Positions 25,487 through 34,011 of a stretch of 48,603 nucleotides of DNA are shown here, in pieces (positions within the stretch are counted from its first letter, which is position 1; the number at the start of each line of letters is the position of its first letter). Origin of the DNA: an uncultured Alphaproteobacteria bacterium (GTDB lineage Bacteria; Pseudomonadota; Alphaproteobacteria; RF32; CAG-239); the NCBI GenBank assembly GCA_934254925.1, contig CAKQMD010000011.1, positions 1-48,603 on the forward strand, read 5' to 3'. The notes below the pieces were generated by a model. That model saw only the letters and a program-made list of their open reading frames with translations. It was not told where the DNA came from and did not search any database. The translations under genes and the position numbers were made by a program.

Positions 25487-25510
25487 AAAACACCCCGAAA
25501 GGGGTGTTTT
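25487..25510. terminator. Bidirectional Rho-independent terminator
   Basis: Perfect stem AAAACACCCC / GGGGTGTTTT with a GAAA tetraloop, between the convergent secB and grpE. Confidence 0.92.
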
Positions 25511-25530
25511 GACGTTTAAAGACAGTGTTT

Positions 25531-26127
25531 TTATTTTCCGCCTTTGGTAACGACGACCATCGCTTCGCGCAGAATCCGATCATTGATCATGTAGCCGGTT
25601 TGCAGTTCGGCAATGACGGTGCCGTTGGGTTTTGAAGGATCTTCCACTTCTTGAATGACTTGATGAAAATTGGGATCAAAGACTTTACCCATAATGTCCA
25701 TCTTGCTGATGCCGAATTTGGCAAAAACTTTCATCAGTTCGGCTTCGGTCAGACGAACGCCTTCCAACAAAGCCTTACAGTTTTCGGAACTGTCGTCGTT
25801 ATTGACGGCGTCAATGGCGCGGTGAAGGTTGTCGGCAACCGAAAGAAGGGATTTGGCAAAAGAAGAAATCGCGTATTTGGAGTTTTTTTCCAATTCCTGA
25901 GCGCAGCGTTTTTTCATGTTTTCGGCATCGGCAAAAGCGCGCAAAAAATCTTCCTTGAGTTTTTTGTTTTCGTTTTTCAAAAATTCAAGGTCGTCTCCGC
26001 CTTCGTCAACAGGCAAGTCGGCTTCTTCCGCCGGAGAGTCTTCCCCTTTTTCCATCTCTTCAATTCGAATGTCTTCGTCATTGGGGAAATCAGGCGATTC
26101 GGGAGACTTTTTTTTGTTCTTTTTCAT
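25531..26127 (-). CDS. grpE: Nucleotide exchange factor GrpE
   Basis: Releases ADP from DnaK. The 198-aa protein has a charged N-terminus, a long helix (about 45-90), the conserved RAFADAENMKKR segment, and the C-terminal beta domain with VFDPNFHQVIQEV and the closing TGYMINDRILREAMVVV. The ATG at 26127 has GAGGAAA upstream; in-frame codons further up extend into the promoter region. It is far from dnaK and dnaJ. Confidence 0.96.
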   Translation of the reverse strand: MKKNKKKSPESPDFPNDEDIRIEEMEKGEDSPAEEADLPVDEGGDDLEFLKNENKKLKEDFLRAFADAENMKKRCAQELEKNSKYAISSFAKSLLSVADNLHRAIDAVNNDDSSENCKALLEGVRLTEAELMKVFAKFGISKMDIMGKVFDPNFHQVIQEVEDPSKPNGTVIAELQTGYMINDRILREAMVVVTKGGK

Positions 26128-26176
26128 GTTTTTCCTCTTTAAATTTTTTTTCAAGGCGTGTATATATTCTATGAGA

Positions 26177-26205
26177 AATTTAGTAACTAAAATTAGACAA
26201 GTCAA
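26177..26205 (-). promoter_or_regulatory. Candidate promoter of grpE
   Basis: TTGACT (26205-26200), a 17-bp spacer and TAAATT (26182-26177) on the minus strand, about 50 bp before the grpE start. Confidence 0.45.
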
Positions 26206-26302
26206 TAGCCGGAAGCGGATGTCGTCTAAAATAGTATACTTTGTGTTAATAATAATGGTTTATGATCATTAATTATTTGGTTATTTATTGAAAGAATGAG
26301 AT

Positions 26303-28342
26303 ATGGCGACCGTTCCCTTGACTTCTGACGATTTTAGCTTCTTAAAACCGCTCCCTAAGGCTTTTAACAAAAAAAAGTTTACCCTTGTTTATCCGGTCGT
26401 TACCAATCCCAATCTTTTAGAAATTCAGAATTTTTCCCGCAAACAATGCCTCGGTAAAGGCTGTTGGCCGGAAATCTCGGTCATTGACGCCTGGATGGTT
26501 TCGGCGGAAACTGCAACCTTTATGAAATGGGGCGGTTTGGGAATGATTGCTTCGGAACTGCCGGAGGCCTTTAACCGCACTTTTGCCGCCGACGGTCACA
26601 GACTGAGCGTCGTTACCCCGATGTATGAGGGTGATACCAAAAAGAAAAAGGCCTTTTTAAACGGCGAGGTCTACAATGGTTCAGAACACCGTAGCATAGA
26701 GGTTAAAAAGGTCAAGACGATCGATGTGCCTTTTATCGGTGACAAGAACTCGCTTGTTAAGTACAAAGTCAATGTTTATACCGGGACTTACGGGAATACG
26801 GATTATATCTTTTTGGCCAATGATCGCTTCTTTTCCATCAATCCGCATGCAGACAATCCCTCGGCGCAGGACGGTTGTTATGTGCTGAACGAATTTGGCG
26901 TCAACGAGGTTGAGCGGTTTGCCTTTTTTTCCAAGGCGGTTTATTGTTTGGTCAAAACCTTGTGTCAGGGCAAAATTAAGGAGATTTCCGCGCCAAACAC
27001 CGTGATTGCCAATGATTGGCACAGCGGGGCCGTCGGTGGTTTAATGAAGTACTTTCCGATTGCGCAGAAAGAAGCTTGCTTGATGGACAAGGAAACGGCG
27101 GACAAAATCAAAAGCATTCCGATCGTGCATATTGCCCATCATTTGGGGTATCAGGGGTGGGATTATGAGAATACCGCCAAAATTTTGAACTCTTTGTACG
27201 AATGTACGGCCAGCATGGTGTTTAAAAACGCCAAGTCGATCAAAAACAGTAATCCGCGTGCCGGGAACACCCTAATTGTTCATGACTGTTACAATCAGGC
27301 TTCCAGCAATTTTCATTTGGCGGACCGTGTGGTGACCGTTTCCAAGAACTATATGGAAGAAGTTTCCAAAGAACTGGGGTTGGGTTTTGATTTTCGGGAT
27401 ATTTTGAAAATTCGCAAAGATCACCGGAATTTTTTCGGCATCGTCAACGGTTATGACAAAAAGCTGATCTCTCCCAACCAGGCGAAAATAGAAACGATCA
27501 ATAAATATTTTCCCGGTTTTGAGTTTAAGGTTTATGACGAAAACAGCCTTGAAAACAAGCTGAACAATAAAAAAGAATTTATTCGCCTGATTTCCAAAAT
27601 TGCCACAGACGACGACTATCGTAAAAGAACGGTGCCGCTGATAGATCTTTATCATTTTGAGGCAATAGAAAAAACAGTCAAAAATATTGCAAAAACGCCG
27701 GTTGTCTGCGCTACCAGCCGTTTGGTCGAACAGAAAGGCTATGACATTGCCGTACAGGCTATTTTGAACTATATTCGCCAGGAAAAGGAGCAGGGCGGAG
27801 AATATCCGATTTTTATTCTCGGCGGAGCCGGTGATGCCAATTATTTTGAGCTTTTGAAAAAACTTAAAGATAAGGCTGCTGAAATCAATCCCCAGGCGGC
27901 CAAGCGTATTTTTGTTTTCCGCGGTTATAAGGACGAGTTTGCTTACGCAATTCAGTTGGCGGCTGATTTTTATATGATGCCGTCGCGTTTTGAACCTTGC
28001 GGCTTGACGCAGATGGAAGCCATGGCCAAAGGAGCTTTGCCGATCGCAACTTCGACCGGCGGTTTGGTTGACACGATTGAGGATGGTTGTGACGGTTTTC
28101 GCACTGAGGCTTTTTTTGCCCAAAATCGCAGGGTTTATGGCAACAACCTTACGGCCAAGCGTCTCAAGAACAATGAAAACGCCTATACCGAAACCTTAGC
28201 CAAGGCTCTGAAATGTTTTTATGAGTATCCCGAAAAAATCCATGCCATGCAACAGCACGCCATGGCAAACGATTTCAGTTGGGATGTTGAAGGCGGTTCA
28301 GTTTTCAAGTATTATAATTTGTTGAAGTTCGGCCACCTTTAA
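26303..28342 (+). CDS. glgA: Glycogen/starch synthase-like glycosyltransferase (GT5), long form
   Basis: Expected to extend alpha-1,4-glucan from ADP- or UDP-glucose. The N-terminal GT-B domain holds the donor motif KWGGLG at 75-80 (KTGGL in classical GlgA) and VIANDWHSG. The C-terminal domain has CATSRLVEQKGYD and the end motif SRFEPCGLTQMEAMAKG. At 679 aa it is about 200 residues longer than E. coli GlgA, with a 50-residue N-terminal extension and a long insert around 350-450 (HHLGYQGWDYENT, then a region of charged helices). No glgB, glgC or glgP lies nearby. The donor sugar and product are therefore uncertain. Codon use resembles the neighbours. Confidence 0.85.
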   Translation: MATVPLTSDDFSFLKPLPKAFNKKKFTLVYPVVTNPNLLEIQNFSRKQCLGKGCWPEISVIDAWMVSAETATFMKWGGLGMIASELPEAFNRTFAADGHRLSVVTPMYEGDTKKKKAFLNGEVYNGSEHRSIEVKKVKTIDVPFIGDKNSLVKYKVNVYTGTYGNTDYIFLANDRFFSINPHADNPSAQDGCYVLNEFGVNEVERFAFFSKAVYCLVKTLCQGKIKEISAPNTVIANDWHSGAVGGLMKYFPIAQKEACLMDKETADKIKSIPIVHIAHHLGYQGWDYENTAKILNSLYECTASMVFKNAKSIKNSNPRAGNTLIVHDCYNQASSNFHLADRVVTVSKNYMEEVSKELGLGFDFRDILKIRKDHRNFFGIVNGYDKKLISPNQAKIETINKYFPGFEFKVYDENSLENKLNNKKEFIRLISKIATDDDYRKRTVPLIDLYHFEAIEKTVKNIAKTPVVCATSRLVEQKGYDIAVQAILNYIRQEKEQGGEYPIFILGGAGDANYFELLKKLKDKAAEINPQAAKRIFVFRGYKDEFAYAIQLAADFYMMPSRFEPCGLTQMEAMAKGALPIATSTGGLVDTIEDGCDGFRTEAFFAQNRRVYGNNLTAKRLKNNENAYTETLAKALKCFYEYPEKIHAMQQHAMANDFSWDVEGGSVFKYYNLLKFGHL

Positions 28343-28469
28343 AAGGAGGTTTGGCTGGTGTCTAGAGCAATTTTACGGAAGACAAAAAAATTCACGTACG
28401 TCTGTGTACGCTAAAATTTTTTTATTTCCTAGAAATTACTCTATTCACACACACGCCACCCTTCCTTTT
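28341..28469. repeat. Large imperfect hairpin after glgA
   Basis: The 129 bp between glgA and recR can fold on itself over about 60 bp per arm. Matching pieces in order are AAAAGGA / TCCTTTT at the ends, then GGC, GTGT, TAGAG and AATTT, then AAAAAAATT / AATTTTTTT, and CGTAC / GTACG near the centre. Arms are broken by mismatches and small indels. It may be a terminator, a structured transcript or a remnant of a small mobile repeat. No second copy was found in the window. Confidence 0.6.
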
Positions 28470-28509
28470 ATTAAGGACAACAATTTCTTTTTCTGAGGGG
28501 AGCCGGTGC

Positions 28510-29103
28510 TTAGAGAGCTTTGCGGGAGGTCAGGGCCAATTGGATCGTGCCTTCGTCCATATAATCCAATTCGGCTCCCATTGGAATGCCTTGTGCTAAA
28601 GTGCTGATTTTTATGCCGCTGTCTTTTAACCTTGATGCCAGGTAGTTGGAAGTGATTTGTCCGTCAACCGTTGCCGGCAAGGCCAAAATGACTTCTTTTA
28701 TCTCTTCGGAAGCGATTCGGGAAAAAAGGGAATCGAGGTTTAAGTCTTCCGGCGTTACGCCTTCCAGAGCTGACAAAATTCCGCCAAGAACATGGTATTT
28801 TCCCTTGAAAAAAGAGACTCTTTCCATTGCCCATAAATCGGCGACGTCCTGAACAACGCAGAGAATGTTGTTCTCGCGTCCGGCAGAACGGCAAATGGCG
28901 CAGGGAGAAGAGGTGTCATAATTGCCGCAGATTTCGCAGGTGCGAATGTTGTTTGCGACGTCGTTCATTGCCGATATCAGTGGCAAAAAGAGACTTTCCT
29001 TTTTTTGCAGCAGGTGTAAGACAATCCGCCGTGCCGAACGATTGCCCAAGGAAGGCAGCTTGGCAACGAGTTTTATCAGTTTTTCAATTTCCGTACCGGC
29101 CAT
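28510..29103 (-). CDS. recR: Recombination protein RecR
   Basis: Acts with RecO and RecF to load RecA at single-strand gaps. The 197-aa protein has an N-terminal helix-hairpin-helix (LPSLGNRSARRIVLHLL), a four-cysteine zinc finger (CEIC...CAIC) and a Toprim domain (LCVVQDVADLWAME). It follows ybaB, as in most bacteria. Confidence 0.95.
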   Translation of the reverse strand: MAGTEIEKLIKLVAKLPSLGNRSARRIVLHLLQKKESLFLPLISAMNDVANNIRTCEICGNYDTSSPCAICRSAGRENNILCVVQDVADLWAMERVSFFKGKYHVLGGILSALEGVTPEDLNLDSLFSRIASEEIKEVILALPATVDGQITSNYLASRLKDSGIKISTLAQGIPMGAELDYMDEGTIQLALTSRKAL

Positions 29104-29115
29104 AGTGTTCTCTTT

Positions 29116-29436
29116 TTAAAACGGAAGTTTTAAGCCGCCGAGGTTCATGCCGCCGGTCAAGCCGCTCATGTTGTTTTGCATATTGGCGTCGATTTTGTTT
29201 TTGGCGTCGTTGTATGCCGCCGTGATCAGGTCTTCAAGAATGTCGGTTTCTTCCGCATTGACCAAAGCAGGGTCAATTTCGACCTTTTTCATCTCAAACT
29301 TGCCGTTCATCGTTATTTTTACCATGCCGCCGCCGCTTTGTCCGGTAATTTCTTCCTTGCTCAGTTTTTCCTGCATTTCTTCCATTTTTTTCTGCATGGC
29401 CTGGGCTTGTTTCATTAATCCCTGGATGTTCATCAT
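29116..29436 (-). CDS. Nucleoid-associated protein, YbaB/EbfC family
   Basis: A small DNA-binding protein of 106 aa. It begins MMNIQGLMKQAQAMQKKMEEMQEKL and has the VKITMNGKFEMKKVEIDP core typical of the family. It lies 3 bp after dnaX and 12 bp before recR, in the common dnaX-ybaB-recR operon. Confidence 0.93.
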   Translation of the reverse strand: MMNIQGLMKQAQAMQKKMEEMQEKLSKEEITGQSGGGMVKITMNGKFEMKKVEIDPALVNAEETDILEDLITAAYNDAKNKIDANMQNNMSGLTGGMNLGGLKLPF

Positions 29437-29439
29437 GGT

Positions 29440-31143
29440 TTATAATTCCTCTTCAAAATAAGTTTCGTTGTCGTCATTGTTTTCAGGAGCAAAGCTGCCT
29501 TCTTCTTCCAAAATTTTGCGTGTAATCGTCTCTATTTTTGCGCCTTTGAATTCGCTTAGAATCGCTTTAACCAACGGATCTTCCGAGATGCTTCTCTTGT
29601 CGGCTTCGACTTTGGCTTGTTCGCGGGCGGCGACGGTTTCTCCTAGTTGACCACGCTCAATGTTTATTTTCCAGCTTACTCCGGTGATCTCGGTCAGGAC
29701 TTTATGCAGATTCATGATGAAATCGCCGGCGATGCGTTCGGAAACGGTCATGGTCATTTGTCCGTGGCTGAAGGATGAAACGGAAACGTCGTTTTTTAAC
29801 GAATAGACCAACAGCATTTGCCGGTTTTGTTCCAGTGCGGCAATCAAATCGTCAAAAGTTGCAAAGGTTTTTGCCGGGGAAGCGGACTTTTCTTGCTTGG
29901 GGGGAATCGAAGCCGGTACGACATTTGATACGGCGTGAGGCACGCCAGCCGTTGCCGGGAGCGGGGTTAATTTAGAGTTTTTTTTTACGTCGGCCAAAAT
30001 TTCCTGCGGTGTCGGGAGGGAAGCAGAATAAGCAATTCTGATAAGAATCATTTCCAAAGCGTCGATTTGTACCGGTGCCAAGGTGAGTTCGGATAAGCCT
30101 TTGATCATCATCTGCCAGATTTTAGACAGAATGGCGATTGGCAATTGAGGGGCTAATTCTCGGCACAAATTCTTTTCCGTTTCCGAAAGGCTGTCGTCTT
30201 CAATAAAGGAAGGAATAATCTTGGTTTTGGCCAAAAGATGCGTGGTGGCAATCAAATCTTGCAGCAAAGACATTGGGTTGGCGCCGTCTTTATACTGCGC
30301 GGTCAGATTATTGACGACTTCCGTCGTTTCGCCGGAAACCAGATGTTTGAAAAGTTCAAAGGTTCGGGCACGGTCGGCCAGTCCGATCATGTTTTTGACC
30401 ACTTCGGTTTTGACGTTGCCGGGGCTGAGGGAAATGGCCTGATCCAGCAAAGAAAGTCCGTCCCGGCAAGATCCGTCGGCAGCTTTGGCTATCAGGCGCA
30501 AGGCTTCGTCTTCAGCCGTGAGGCCTTCTTTGGCGATAATGTTTTTGAAGTGGTTGAACAAAGTGTCAATGCTTAGACGTTGAAGGTCAAACCGTTGGCA
30601 ACGCGACAAAATGGTGACCGGGACCTTGCGAATCTCCGTCGTGGCAAAGATGAATTTGACATGTGAAGGCGGTTCTTCCAAGGTTTTCAACAAGGCGTTG
30701 AAAGCGTTTTTGGAAAGCATGTGCACTTCGTCGATAATGTAGATTTTATAACGGGCATTGGTCGGTTTGTAGCGTACGCCGTCCAATATTTCGCGGATGT
30801 CGTCCACGCCGGTACGGGAAGCTGCGTCAAGTTCAATGACGTCAATATGGCGATCTGCGGCGATAGCTTTACAGTTTTCGCAAATGCCGCAGGGTTTTAC
30901 CGTCGGGCCGCCGTGGCCGTCTTTGCCGGTACAGTTCAAAGCGCGGGCGATAATGCGAGCGGTGGTGGTTTTGCCGACGCCGCGGATCCCGGTTAAAATA
31001 TAGGCATGATGCAGACGGTTGTTTTTGATGGCGTTGGTCAGCGTTTGGACCAAAGCATCCTGTCCCAGCAGGTCATCAAACGTCTGCGGGCGGTATTTGC
31101 GGGCTAAGACCACATATTGATTATCGTTGTTTTCTTCAGCCAT
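29440..31143 (-). CDS. dnaX: DNA polymerase III tau/gamma subunit
   Basis: Clamp-loader ATPase of the replicative polymerase. The 567-aa protein has Walker A GIRGVGKTTT, a zinc motif around CNC...CGICENC, the DExx-like IIDEVHMLS, and the arginine-finger ATTEIRKVPVTILSRCQRFDL region. An Ala/Pro linker leads to a C-terminal domain. The ATG at 31143 is chosen, since earlier in-frame codons run into the SRP RNA gene. A gamma form by frameshift cannot be judged. Confidence 0.96.
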   Translation of the reverse strand: MAEENNDNQYVVLARKYRPQTFDDLLGQDALVQTLTNAIKNNRLHHAYILTGIRGVGKTTTARIIARALNCTGKDGHGGPTVKPCGICENCKAIAADRHIDVIELDAASRTGVDDIREILDGVRYKPTNARYKIYIIDEVHMLSKNAFNALLKTLEEPPSHVKFIFATTEIRKVPVTILSRCQRFDLQRLSIDTLFNHFKNIIAKEGLTAEDEALRLIAKAADGSCRDGLSLLDQAISLSPGNVKTEVVKNMIGLADRARTFELFKHLVSGETTEVVNNLTAQYKDGANPMSLLQDLIATTHLLAKTKIIPSFIEDDSLSETEKNLCRELAPQLPIAILSKIWQMMIKGLSELTLAPVQIDALEMILIRIAYSASLPTPQEILADVKKNSKLTPLPATAGVPHAVSNVVPASIPPKQEKSASPAKTFATFDDLIAALEQNRQMLLVYSLKNDVSVSSFSHGQMTMTVSERIAGDFIMNLHKVLTEITGVSWKINIERGQLGETVAAREQAKVEADKRSISEDPLVKAILSEFKGAKIETITRKILEEEGSFAPENNDDNETYFEEEL

Positions 31144-31170
31144 TAAAAAAAATCCGTTTGCAAAAAATAG

Positions 31171-31260
31171 GTGGAGAGTTATCGACCCTGATCGCATCCG
31201 TTACGGCTGCTTCCTTCCGAACCTGACCGGGTTGGCGGCGGATCAGCCCGCAACTCTCCG
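31171..31260 (-). ncRNA. ffs: Signal recognition particle RNA, small bacterial type
   Basis: Read on the minus strand, the conserved SRP apical loop is present (GGTCAGGTTCGGAAGGAAGC), including the GGAA tetraloop. The ends pair as GGAGAGTT with AACTCTCC, giving a hairpin of about 90 nt followed by a T-run. It lies directly upstream of dnaX in the widespread ffs-dnaX arrangement. Exact ends are inferred from the pairing. Confidence 0.93.
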
Positions 31261-31347
31261 TTAACTAATATTGCCGAAAAGCCGTGATGTTGCAAGCAAA
31301 ATCTTTGCATTGAGGGATAATAATTTTAATCTCTGAACGGCGTTTTT

Positions 31348-32763
31348 TTAATATTCGGCGGAAACGGCGGCGCCAGACCGGTTTGCTTCGGACAGAACAT
31401 GTCCGTAAATCAACGTTTGAGCGGTGGTTTCGTCTTTTCCGAAAATCAGGGGCGCCTCATATACGTCATCCGAAATTTCGGTGTCGAACGCTTCCGGACT
31501 GCCGTCATCGGCGAATCTTCGCGGTGCCGGATCGACAATACGGTCGCCGTGGCGGGTTACTTCGACGATTTCCAGGCTATGTTGATTATATCCGTTGGGA
31601 AAAAGACGGAAAACGCCGTTGATGCCGATATAGCCATCGGGGTTGGTTATGAGGCTGTTCAGGTCTCCTTCTTCCTGGCGCGACAAGGCAGAGGCCAGGG
31701 CAACGGCATCATAAGCGAAAGAGTAAAGCGCGTTGGGTTTTTCGTTAAACAGATTGCGGTATTTGCCGGCAAAATAGCTGCTGTGGGTGCGGGAGAGCGA
31801 GGGATAAAGGCTGTTGAGCAGCGTTGTCTCATTGTTCAGGCTGTTGTTTTCCCATAAAGTGGTTCCCAGAAACAAAACGTCAGGATAAAAAACATCATAA
31901 TAGCCGAACATGGCAGCGGCGGATTTCAGCCGGGGGCCGGATTCCGGAATCAGAACCGCGTCAAAGTCAACTTCGCCGAGACTGTCCTTGTTTTTCAGGC
32001 GAGCGAGGGCTTTTTGGGCTTCGGGGTCAGACGATGCTTTGGCCGCCAGAGAAGCTTTGAGGTTTTGTACGCGCCCGGAACGGCGTGAGAAATCGGTCAT
32101 TTTTCGGAGAATTTCCGAGAAATCTGAAATGTTGGGCGGATAAAAGGCAATCCGCGAAACGGACACGTTATTTTGGCGGGCGGATTTGACGGCGGCACGA
32201 GCAACGGCAATGCCGGTGGCGTTGTCGGGCAACAACAGGGCAAAACGACGGCGCCCCTGATCGGCGGCATAGGTCATGATACGGTTAACCTGTTCGTCAA
32301 TCAAAAGGCCAAGCGTATAAACTTCCGGTCGGAGGATTTCCGAAGAAGTTGAAAAAGCAATGACGGGAACGCCGCGGGAGACGGTCATTGGGGCAATGGC
32401 TTCGACCTCTTTTTTCATCAAAGGGCCGATGATGACCCTAACCTTTTGGTTAAGTGCGTTTTCCGCAGCAATACGGGCGCCTTCGGGCGTACTGCGGGTA
32501 TCGTAAAACTGCAAAATCAGATTGGGGTTTTTGAGATCTTCCATAGCCATCAGCGTGGCGTTTTTCAGTCCTTGTCCGGCTTTTGCGGCTTGTCCGCTCA
32601 GAGGTAAAAGCACGCCGACCCTGAAGTTGCGCGAGGAGCCGAAGTTTATTTCGCTGTAGTCGGTGGTTGCCGTTTCGGCGCCGCCGCGGGTAGAGACCGA
32701 AGATTGGCAGGCTGCCATGAGCAAGCAGAAAAAGGTCAAAGTAATTTTTTTTAACACTTGCAT
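31348..32763 (-). CDS. LpoA-like lipoprotein, penicillin-binding protein activator
   Basis: A 471-aa lipoprotein (signal MQVLKKITLTFFCLLMAAC; lipobox MAAC, Cys 19) with a periplasmic type I ligand-binding fold similar to the C-terminal domain of LpoA, the outer-membrane activator of PBP1A. Landmarks are VGVLLPLSGQAAKAGQGLKNA and VIIGPLMKKEVEAIAP. It lacks the N-terminal TPR half of enterobacterial LpoA, as is usual in alphaproteobacteria. It is divergent from rsmI, another known LpoA neighbour. An amino-acid-binding role is the alternative. Confidence 0.85.
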   Translation of the reverse strand: MQVLKKITLTFFCLLMAACQSSVSTRGGAETATTDYSEINFGSSRNFRVGVLLPLSGQAAKAGQGLKNATLMAMEDLKNPNLILQFYDTRSTPEGARIAAENALNQKVRVIIGPLMKKEVEAIAPMTVSRGVPVIAFSTSSEILRPEVYTLGLLIDEQVNRIMTYAADQGRRRFALLLPDNATGIAVARAAVKSARQNNVSVSRIAFYPPNISDFSEILRKMTDFSRRSGRVQNLKASLAAKASSDPEAQKALARLKNKDSLGEVDFDAVLIPESGPRLKSAAAMFGYYDVFYPDVLFLGTTLWENNSLNNETTLLNSLYPSLSRTHSSYFAGKYRNLFNEKPNALYSFAYDAVALASALSRQEEGDLNSLITNPDGYIGINGVFRLFPNGYNQHSLEIVEVTRHGDRIVDPAPRRFADDGSPEAFDTEISDDVYEAPLIFGKDETTAQTLIYGHVLSEANRSGAAVSAEY

Positions 32764-32834
32764 TTTACCCCAATTTACGTTTATTGTTACTCATTGTTTT
32801 AGATTAAAAAAAGCGTCTTGTAAAGAGAAGTATC

Positions 32835-33671
32835 ATGAGAAACGGCATCTATGTTGTGGCAACGCCGATTGGTAATATAGCTGATGTTTCCGACAGGGCA
32901 AAAACCGTATTGTCAGAAGTTTCGGTCATTGCCTGCGAGGATACCCGCGTTACCAAGAAGCTGTTGTCATTATTGAATATAAGCCTTAAAAAAGAGTTTA
33001 TCAGCTTGCATAATTTTAATGAAAATGAGCAGGCGGACAAGTTGATCGAACTGGCGCAAAAGGGGTTGGCGGTAGCGCAGGTCAGCGACGCCGGAACGCC
33101 TCTGATTTCCGATCCGGGCTATAAGCTGGCGCAAAAGTGTCGTGATGCCGGCGTTTATCTGACAGTTGTTCCCGGCCCTTGTGCTTTGATCTGCGCTTTG
33201 CAACTTTCGGGATTGCCGACGGACAAGTTCATGTTTGCCGGTTTTGTTCCCAATAAGGAAAAAGCCCGCCTGGATTTGTTTAAAACGCTGAAAAATGTTC
33301 CCGGAACGCTGATTTTTTATGAAACGGCGCCGCGGTTGCTCAAAACCTTGGATGCGGCGGCAAAGGTTTTCGGCAACAGGCAGGTGGCGGTGGCGCGCGA
33401 GATCACCAAGCTTTATGAAGAATGTCGGCGGGGAACGGCCGCCGCGTTGGCGGAGCATTTTGCCGCAACGGAGCCCAAAGGAGAGATTGTCTTTATGGTG
33501 GCACCGCCGGAAGAAACAGCGACGGATATTGACTTTATTCCAGAATTGCGACGGCTTTTGGCGGAAGTTTCTTTAAAATCGGCAGTCAAGGCGGTTGTCG
33601 AGAAATACGACCTTAATAAAAACGATGTTTATGAAACAGCATTACGGATTAAAAATGAACAACAGGTTTAA
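32835..33671 (+). CDS. rsmI: 16S rRNA 2'-O-ribose C1402 methyltransferase RsmI
   Basis: SAM-dependent methyltransferase of the tetrapyrrole-methylase fold acting on C1402 of 16S rRNA. The 278-aa protein begins GIYVVATPIGNIADVSDRA, has EDTRVTKKLL and SDAGTPLISDPGY, then VPGPCALICALQLSGLP. It overlaps the next gene (yraN) by 17 bp and is divergent from the LpoA-like gene. Confidence 0.95.
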   Translation: MRNGIYVVATPIGNIADVSDRAKTVLSEVSVIACEDTRVTKKLLSLLNISLKKEFISLHNFNENEQADKLIELAQKGLAVAQVSDAGTPLISDPGYKLAQKCRDAGVYLTVVPGPCALICALQLSGLPTDKFMFAGFVPNKEKARLDLFKTLKNVPGTLIFYETAPRLLKTLDAAAKVFGNRQVAVAREITKLYEECRRGTAAALAEHFAATEPKGEIVFMVAPPEETATDIDFIPELRRLLAEVSLKSAVKAVVEKYDLNKNDVYETALRIKNEQQV

Positions 33672-34005
33672 GGGAAAATTGGCTGAAACAGCGGCGCTCT
33701 TTTTGCTCCGACTCAAGGGATATCGCCTTTTGGCCAGAAATTACGTCACCGGGCGCGGCACGACGGCCGGTGAGGTTGACCTGATTGTCAAACGCGGCAA
33801 TTGGGTGGTTTTTGTCGAAGTGAAAAAACGCAAGACGCTTGACAAGGCGGCTTACGCCATTTTGGCCAGGCAACGCGAGAGAATCGCCCGCGGCGCCGAG
33901 GCTTTTTTGAAAAAGAATCCGCAGTTGGCTGATTGCAACATTCGTTTTGACGCGGTTTTAGTGGAATTTCCTTGCAAAATCAGCCATATTCGCAACGCCT
34001 GGTAA
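33655..34005 (+). CDS. YraN family endonuclease-like protein (UPF0102)
   Basis: A 116-aa protein of the restriction-endonuclease-like fold. It begins MNNRFKGKLAETAALFLLRLKG and has the motif GEVDLIVKRGNWVVFVEVKKR (D...E-x-K catalytic-like core). Function is not settled for the family. The ATG at 33655 overlaps the rsmI stop; 33631 is also in frame. The gene pair rsmI-yraN is widely conserved. Confidence 0.9.
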   Translation: MNNRFKGKLAETAALFLLRLKGYRLLARNYVTGRGTTAGEVDLIVKRGNWVVFVEVKKRKTLDKAAYAILARQRERIARGAEAFLKKNPQLADCNIRFDAVLVEFPCKISHIRNAW

Positions 34006-34011
34006 ACCGGG

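Noticed and set aside
27272..28123. 283-codon frame antisense to glgA
   Set aside because: Shadow of glgA; composition is that of reverse-complement codons.
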